In this document: piece by piece, positions 40,899-45,803 of the stretch
Position numbering within the stretch: the stretch's first letter is position 1
Layout of the letters: each line of letters opens with the position of its first letter
The notes under the pieces: model-generated
Seen by the model: only the letters and a program-made list of their open reading frames with translations
Told to the model about the DNA's origin: nothing
Databases searched by the model: none
Position numbers and translations under genes: made by a program
Assembly (NCBI GenBank): GCA_900551675.1
Contig: URXH01000004.1
Coordinates: 1-45,803, forward strand
DNA length: 45,803 bases
Reading direction: 5' to 3'
DNA from: an uncultured bacterium
Lineage (GTDB): Bacteria; Cyanobacteriota; Vampirovibrionia; Gastranaerophilales; Gastranaerophilaceae

Positions 40899-43800
40899 AT
40901 GCTTCAGGAAGCTTCCCGCGCGATAAATTCAGCATTTAACAACAGTTTTATAAAAAAATTAAGCCAGTATCTTCACGACTGTGTAAGAGAAGAAGTTAAA
41001 AGCTCAACTTTCAGAAATTTGAAAGGGGACAAAGACAACAAATGGATTTTTCTTAAAGGTGATGAACAGTTGTTTTCGACAGGCGCTGAGTATATCTCTC
41101 TTGACGGAAGCGACCCGAAGCTTACAGAATTAATGATTCAGAGCGATCTAGGGCAGAAAGATAAATACCTTATTTACGGATATCTTTTTCTTGTCGGCAA
41201 AAGCTCAAAATCAAAAAAACAAAATGAATTTTTAACCCCGCTATTATATATGCCCTGCAAACTTGAGCGAAACGGCGTAAATATAAACTGTCTGCCGCTT
41301 GATGAAGTTTTATCGCTCAACACAGGTGCACTTGCTGCTTTAATGCGGAAAAACGATGATGAAGATGAAGTCGACCTGCTTCTTGAAGGTATTCTTGATG
41401 TTGTGCCTGATCTTCCTATAACAAAAGAAAAACTCGATATCTTCCTGACAACATTAAAATCTCTTGTTCCCGAAATCGAAATTGCCGAAAACCTTGGAGA
41501 TTATAAAGAAGAGGATAATATTACAAAGGCAAAAGATTTTTATAAAGAAAAAATAGACGGCGAAAACTTAGACGAAATTATTGAAGAAGAAACAGAACAG
41601 GAAAAACAAAAAGTTAAACTGGAAAAAATTGCGGTAACTTACCAGAGTGCAATCATTTTGACCAAACGCCCGTCAGTAACTGCAGGGGTGCTTCACGAAT
41701 TAACACAGATTGCAGAAAAGCCGTCAGGAATATATAGAGAAACAGCGCTGAGCATAATTAATGAAGAATACGCTCAGAGCAGGGAAAAATCAGTTCCGCT
41801 TAAAGATATGAATAAAGTTACGGATTTTTATCCGATAACTCCGCTTTCATTAAGCGACAGCCAGCTTCAGGTTATCAAAAACATTGATAACAGTAAGTTC
41901 GTAGCCGTTCAGGGGCCTCCGGGAACAGGTAAATCACAGACAATAGTAAACCTTGTTGCGCACCTTGTTGCAAACGGCAAAACAGTTCTTGTAGCTTCCC
42001 GTATGGATAAAGCTGTTGATGTTGTTGCAGAGCGTTTAAATGAGCTCGGGGCATCACACATGGCACTCAGAGCAGGCCGTTTGAATTACCAGAGACAGTT
42101 GAGTGAAGAATTAAACAATCTGCTCTCGCAAAACAGCGATCTGGATGAAGATGTTGAAGACATTCTGCTTGTTGATGTTAAAGACATGAAAGACCACCTT
42201 GATATGCTCAAAAATATGGAAGTAAGGTCTGAAACTATCATAAAACTTGAAAAAGACTGGCACGACAAGTTAATGGAAGTTGAAGAACAGGAAAAACTTC
42301 TCGGTAAAAAAGAATTTATCAAAAAAAGCCTCAAAAAAGGTGAAATCGATATAGTCTCAGGGATTATAAAAGTTCTTGAACACAATATGGAAAAAGCAGG
42401 CTTTATTTCAAAAATAGCCAACTTTACAAGTCTTGGCCAGCTCAAGAAAATTCTGAATTTAAAAGAATTTGATGTAACTTATGAAAATCTAGGGAGATTA
42501 AAACAAGAGTTGGATTTTGCAAATATGGAATGGTCTTTGAGAAAAATCGAAGCCGATATTCAAAAAACAGGCAACCTCCACATGCTCTCAGAACAAATCA
42601 GGACAATGAAACGCAAGCAAAAAACTCTTGCAACAAATATCTTGAAAAACAAACGGCGCGAAGCATTAAAAAGTCTTTTGCGTGATGAAAACAAACGCAG
42701 AAGATTAAAAGTACATGCAAAATCCCTTGTAACAAACAGAAAACGCCTGCAAACCAATATTCTTGAAGAAGAAGATTTTAAACCGCTTCTGGAAGCCTTC
42801 CCCTGCTGGTGCGTAACAACTTATGCAGTATCAGATTCACTGCCATTGAAACCGGGGATGTTTGATGTTGCAATTATTGATGAAGCATCACAATGCGACA
42901 TCGCAAGCTGTTTCCCGATATTGTTCCGTGCAAAACGCGCCGTAATCGTAGGCGATGACAAACAGCTTCCGCATTTATCATTCCTTGAAAAAGCAAAAGA
43001 ACAATCTTTCTTAAGCCAGTATGGAATTCCCGATAAATACCAGTTAATGTGGCGTTTCAGAACGAATTCCATGTTTGATTTAGCAGATTACTACTCAATG
43101 AATTCCGTTATGCTGGATGAGCATTTCAGAAGTCTGCCGCCGATTATTAATTTTTCAAACCATGAATTTTACAATGACAGAATTCGCGTTATGAGAAAAG
43201 ACAAACCGGAAGAAAAAGTTCTGGAGCTTGTCGAAGTTCTTGACGGCAAAGTGGACTTTGATGCGACAAGAAATCTTCCTGAAATCGAAGCTCTGGTTAA
43301 AAGATTACATGAAATAATCATAGAAGATGAAAGACAAAATCCCGACAATCCTGTCTCAGTCGGTATAATTTCGCCGTTCAGAGCACAGGTGGAACAATTG
43401 AAAGTTTCTGTTTCAAAAGTACTTTCAGATTATATGATAAAAAAACACCAGATAGAAATTGGTACTGCCCATACATTTCAGGGAGATGAACGCGATATTA
43501 TGCTGATTTCATGGGCTGTTGCAGATAACAGCTACAATCAGAGTCTTATATTTTTACAGAAGCCGAACCTCTTTAATGTTGCAATCACTAGAGGGCGTAA
43601 CAAAGTTATAAACTTTATCTCACGTAACCCGAGAGAACTTCCCGAAGGTCATTTCAGAAATTATGTATCATATATGCAGCTTTATCAAGACCGCAAACAG
43701 GCCATGCTTTCAGGCGACATAGATGAAAATATCTACAAAAATCCGCTTGAGCGTGAAGTTGCTGAAAAAATGAGAGAACTCGGACACAAGGTCGTTGCAG

Positions 43801-44015
43801 GAGCAGAAATCGCAGGACTTAGCGCTGATTTGCTTGTTGATGACAAGTTTGTACTCGAAATTGACGGACTTGATGACAAAATTAAATCGCACATTTCAAA
43901 CATGAAAAAACAGGCAATCATAGAACGTTCAGGATTTAAGGTTAAACGCATAACATTCCGTGAATGGCAATATTCCCCGAAAGCATGCCTTGACAGGGTT
44001 TTGATTGAAGAATAA
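40899..44015 (+). CDS. SF1 helicase with C-terminal PD-(D/E)XK-type nuclease domain
   Basis: The 1038-residue protein has an unassigned N-terminal region (1-310). A UPF1/Dna2-like SF1B helicase core follows: Walker A GPPGTGKS at 339-346, DEASQ at 661-665, GDDKQLPH, a HFRSLPP motif, GTAHTFQGDERD near 860 and NVAITRGRN. A long coiled insertion (about 400-620) splits the core. The last 90 residues (REVAEKMRELGHKV...ADLLVDDKFVLEIDG) look like the DUF559/MTES_1575 restriction-endonuclease fold. Such helicase-nuclease fusions act in DNA repair or in anti-phage defence. AAGGAG precedes the ATG. Single-gene unit, convergent with a prepilin gene. Confidence 0.9.
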   Translation: MLQEASRAINSAFNNSFIKKLSQYLHDCVREEVKSSTFRNLKGDKDNKWIFLKGDEQLFSTGAEYISLDGSDPKLTELMIQSDLGQKDKYLIYGYLFLVGKSSKSKKQNEFLTPLLYMPCKLERNGVNINCLPLDEVLSLNTGALAALMRKNDDEDEVDLLLEGILDVVPDLPITKEKLDIFLTTLKSLVPEIEIAENLGDYKEEDNITKAKDFYKEKIDGENLDEIIEEETEQEKQKVKLEKIAVTYQSAIILTKRPSVTAGVLHELTQIAEKPSGIYRETALSIINEEYAQSREKSVPLKDMNKVTDFYPITPLSLSDSQLQVIKNIDNSKFVAVQGPPGTGKSQTIVNLVAHLVANGKTVLVASRMDKAVDVVAERLNELGASHMALRAGRLNYQRQLSEELNNLLSQNSDLDEDVEDILLVDVKDMKDHLDMLKNMEVRSETIIKLEKDWHDKLMEVEEQEKLLGKKEFIKKSLKKGEIDIVSGIIKVLEHNMEKAGFISKIANFTSLGQLKKILNLKEFDVTYENLGRLKQELDFANMEWSLRKIEADIQKTGNLHMLSEQIRTMKRKQKTLATNILKNKRREALKSLLRDENKRRRLKVHAKSLVTNRKRLQTNILEEEDFKPLLEAFPCWCVTTYAVSDSLPLKPGMFDVAIIDEASQCDIASCFPILFRAKRAVIVGDDKQLPHLSFLEKAKEQSFLSQYGIPDKYQLMWRFRTNSMFDLADYYSMNSVMLDEHFRSLPPIINFSNHEFYNDRIRVMRKDKPEEKVLELVEVLDGKVDFDATRNLPEIEALVKRLHEIIIEDERQNPDNPVSVGIISPFRAQVEQLKVSVSKVLSDYMIKKHQIEIGTAHTFQGDERDIMLISWAVADNSYNQSLIFLQKPNLFNVAITRGRNKVINFISRNPRELPEGHFRNYVSYMQLYQDRKQAMLSGDIDENIYKNPLEREVAEKMRELGHKVVAGAEIAGLSADLLVDDKFVLEIDGLDDKIKSHISNMKKQAIIERSGFKVKRITFREWQYSPKACLDRVLIEE

Positions 44016-44021
44016 ATTGCA

Positions 44022-44729
44022 TTAATCAAATTTTTTATTATCAGAATATTTCTCATACTCTAATTTATTCTTTAAGAAAATTGTCTTTAATGCACCGTAA
44101 TTACCTTCCAGAGGTTCTAATTTCTGCTGTTTAACAACAATTTGGTGAACATCGGCACCATATTGATTAGGTCCCTTTTTCTCTCCATTAACATCTAATA
44201 TCACAGTTGCACATCTTGTATCCGTAATAGTCTGTGTTTCACCTGTGTTAAATCCGTTTTCATCTTTCACATTTACTGTATATGTCCATGGTTCACAAGC
44301 CTGTCTTACATCCCTGAAATATATTGAACTCCCGTCAACAAGTAATATTCTCGGGAAACCGAAACTCTCTTTTGAAATAGAACCGGAGCCATTATTTGTA
44401 GCATTTTTTAATTTTACGGAATATTGCCGCCCACAACCCTTGGCGGAAGCTGTACAAACTATAGCACCGTTATAGTAATCAGCAATATCTTTAATTACAT
44501 CTTCCGCAGTTCTGCCGGCTTTAGAAAAAATTGGAGAATAATCAACGTATTCATTTTCTGCCATCATTCTGTTGAGGACATTCATAAAATTTGAATAGCT
44601 TTTTTTAGCTTGATTTATCAAGGCCTGCTCCTTATAACTCTGAATTATAGACGGCAAAGTAAGCGCAGCAACCACTCCGATTATCCCGAGTGTTATTAAA
44701 ACCTCTGCCAGAGTAAAACCATTTCTCAT
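44022..44729 (-). CDS. Prepilin-like (pseudopilin) protein
   Basis: ATG 44729 follows GGAGGATTTTT and gives a very short leader MRNG|FTLAEVLITLGIIGVVAALTLPSII, the prepilin-peptidase site and hydrophobic pilin helix. The total is 235 residues. The globular part contains four cysteines (CTASAKGC, CEPWTY, TRCATVILDVNG) and a VDGSSIYFRD segment. It is exported and assembled or anchored by a type II secretion/type IV pilus-like system. The same family includes the genes at 22929 and 45141. Confidence 0.93.
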   Translation of the reverse strand: MRNGFTLAEVLITLGIIGVVAALTLPSIIQSYKEQALINQAKKSYSNFMNVLNRMMAENEYVDYSPIFSKAGRTAEDVIKDIADYYNGAIVCTASAKGCGRQYSVKLKNATNNGSGSISKESFGFPRILLVDGSSIYFRDVRQACEPWTYTVNVKDENGFNTGETQTITDTRCATVILDVNGEKKGPNQYGADVHQIVVKQQKLEPLEGNYGALKTIFLKNKLEYEKYSDNKKFD

Positions 44730-44746
44730 AAAAATCCTCCATATTA

Positions 44747-44769
44747 TGTCGCTCTTAGCGACAGTCGCT
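44747..44769. promoter_or_regulatory. Three-half-site operator candidate
   Basis: TGTCGCT-CTT-AGCGACA (44747-44763) is a perfect inverted repeat, and AGCGAC-A-GTCGCT (44757-44769) is a second one sharing the middle half-site. It lies between a divergent prepilin and an XRE gene, 27 bases before the latter's ATG. The XRE protein is the likely ligand. Confidence 0.55.
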
Positions 44770-44796
44770 AACAGCAACATAGCATAAAATATATTT

Positions 44797-45054
44797 ATGT
44801 GCAAGGATTTTAAAAAAGAACTTGGTTTGAATATTAGAAAACTACGCATTCAAAAAGGGCTGACACAAGAGAACCTTTCTCTTGAATCCACCATTTCGCG
44901 CTCGCATATCGCTATGATTGAAGCAGGAAAAAGAGATGTTACGGTAAATGGACTTTTTAAAATTTCAAGAGCACTCAAAGTCAATTTAAAAGAAATATTT
45001 TCTTTTGATGATATAGACAAATTTACGTTTGATATAGAAAAATTTTATCAATAA
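44797..45054 (+). CDS. XRE-family regulator
   Basis: The 85 residues begin with a Cro/C1-type HTH (LGLNIRKLRIQKGLTQENLSLESTI, SRSHIAMIEAGKRDV, LFKISRALKVNLKEIF) and end in an acidic tail. TAAAAT (44785-44790) ends 6 bases before the ATG without a Shine-Dalgarno site, so it is probably leaderless. It is divergent from the prepilin at 44729 across an operator-like repeat and may control that gene. Confidence 0.9.
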   Translation: MCKDFKKELGLNIRKLRIQKGLTQENLSLESTISRSHIAMIEAGKRDVTVNGLFKISRALKVNLKEIFSFDDIDKFTFDIEKFYQ

Positions 45055-45140
45055 TTTTGAGATCATCACCTATAACATTTGGAAAAAGAAATTATTCCAC
45101 TACAAAAGTATGTATTGACAGGTTTTTGATTAAAAATAAT

Positions 45141-45803
45141 TTACCACGGGTAATCGTCTTTTAACACCCAACCGTCAGCCATGATTTTAGCTGCACAATA
45201 TTCTCCGGTTTTGTCTTTTTTACAGTTAGCATCTATTTCATTATATGATAATTCTGACCCGAATGGACGAATAACGGCATTCTGGCGCTTAAACATAAAT
45301 ACATCCTTCCCGAGCATATTTGGTTCCTTTGAGCCGTTGATATCAACAAATACTAATGCTCCATAAACTCCTTCATTACCTGCATCTTCAGTTTGCACAC
45401 GTGTCCTGAACTGATATATAGAACCGTCAGAAACAGCAAAGGTTATCCCGTTATCCTTCCAGACTGTACCATATCTGTAAGTACTGCCGTTTAAAGCTTT
45501 ATAATTAGCTCTGGGGTAACCGCAGGATTGATAAGTATCACATTCTTTTAATATATTAAAGTATTTTTTTATATAACGATTTACATATTCTGTTCTGCCC
45601 AGTTCGTCAACACTGTACCAGTTTTCAAATTCTCCGTTATCAACTTCGGCTAATTTAATAGATTGATTTATAACGGTGTAAGATTTTTTCAAACGGGTTA
45701 TTAATTCCTGTTTTCTATAATTATTTATAACAGACGGCAAAGTCAAAGCCGCAACCACTCCGATTATCCCGAGTGTTATTAAAACTTCAGCCAGTGTAAA
45801 ACC
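45141..45803 (-). CDS. Prepilin-like protein, N-terminal leader off window
   Basis: The frame is open to the right edge, where it reads G|FTLAEVLITLGIIGVVAALTLPSVI: the window ends exactly at the prepilin-peptidase site. The remaining 220 residues hold the pilin helix and a globular domain (DGSIYQFRTRV; ALVFVDINGSKEPNMLGKDVF; four cysteines near the C-terminus and middle). The VFVDINGSKxPNxxGxD segment is shared in form with the 44022 protein (VILDVNGEKKGPNQYGADV), marking one family. The start lies beyond 45803. Confidence 0.92.
   Translation of the reverse strand, partial: GFTLAEVLITLGIIGVVAALTLPSVINNYRKQELITRLKKSYTVINQSIKLAEVDNGEFENWYSVDELGRTEYVNRYIKKYFNILKECDTYQSCGYPRANYKALNGSTYRYGTVWKDNGITFAVSDGSIYQFRTRVQTEDAGNEGVYGALVFVDINGSKEPNMLGKDVFMFKRQNAVIRPFGSELSYNEIDANCKKDKTGEYCAAKIMADGWVLKDDYPW

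Overview
The window is low-GC bacterial DNA read with the standard code (TAA, TAG and TGA all serve as stops). The gene set is: a GH57 glucan enzyme, a Na+:alanine/glycine symporter, NagZ and PgeF murein-recycling enzymes, an oxygen-labile hybrid cluster protein, several class III-type prepilin proteins with the GFTLAEVLITLG signature, TPR proteins with signal peptides, and many lineage-specific orphans. This fits a fermentative gut bacterium of the non-photosynthetic cyanobacterial sister group (Gastranaerophilales/Melainabacteria). The assignment is an inference from gene content; no rRNA is present to confirm it.

Layout. Bases 1-5508 look like accessory DNA. A two-gene minus-strand operon encodes a macrodomain protein and a GmrSD-like DUF262/DUF1524 protein that runs off the left edge. 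It is followed on the plus strand by a very short FtsZ-like GTPase-fold protein, an orphan, a ParB-domain/N6-adenine methyltransferase fusion and a DUF5681 phage-type protein, closed by two look-alike terminators. Bases 5810-12143 hold small secreted proteins, two divergent small regulators with a strong promoter/operator, PgeF, a MIP channel with an altered pore signature, a secreted alpha/beta hydrolase, NagZ and a TPR protein. Bases 12276-22825 carry a GT4 glycosyltransferase interrupted by two tandem repeats, the AGCS symporter overlapping an ACT-domain gene, orphans, GH57, dUTPase, a cupin-hcp operon and an ICMT-like methyltransferase. Bases 22929-30752 contain a prepilin switched out of frame by a G10 tract, tRNA-Arg(UCU), a hendecad-repeat protein, AlaRS, a parvulin, a diguanylate cyclase and an HD hydrolase. 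Bases 30901-38710 hold a GT2, hom-thrC (threonine synthesis) and a TPR/metallophosphoesterase/MBL/TPR run. Bases 38705-45803 hold small regulators, a repeat-rich intergenic stretch with a candidate new small RNA, a CCA-adding enzyme carrying two in-frame repeat insertions, a 1038-aa SF1 helicase-nuclease and two more prepilins.

Three window-wide patterns stand out. (1) A dispersed 32-bp element made of four 8-bp units (consensus GARGRYAR) occurs at four places, plus a three-unit copy; two copies sit inside conserved genes (GT4 and alaS). Separate palindromic elements sit in-frame inside cca. (2) At ten genes a -10 box ends 6-7 bases before the ATG, which predicts leaderless mRNAs alongside normal Shine-Dalgarno genes. 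(3) Several coding tracts (G10, A17/A13, 7-bp and 8-bp tandem repeats) could switch reading frame by slippage; in the G10 prepilin the frame shown here is OFF.
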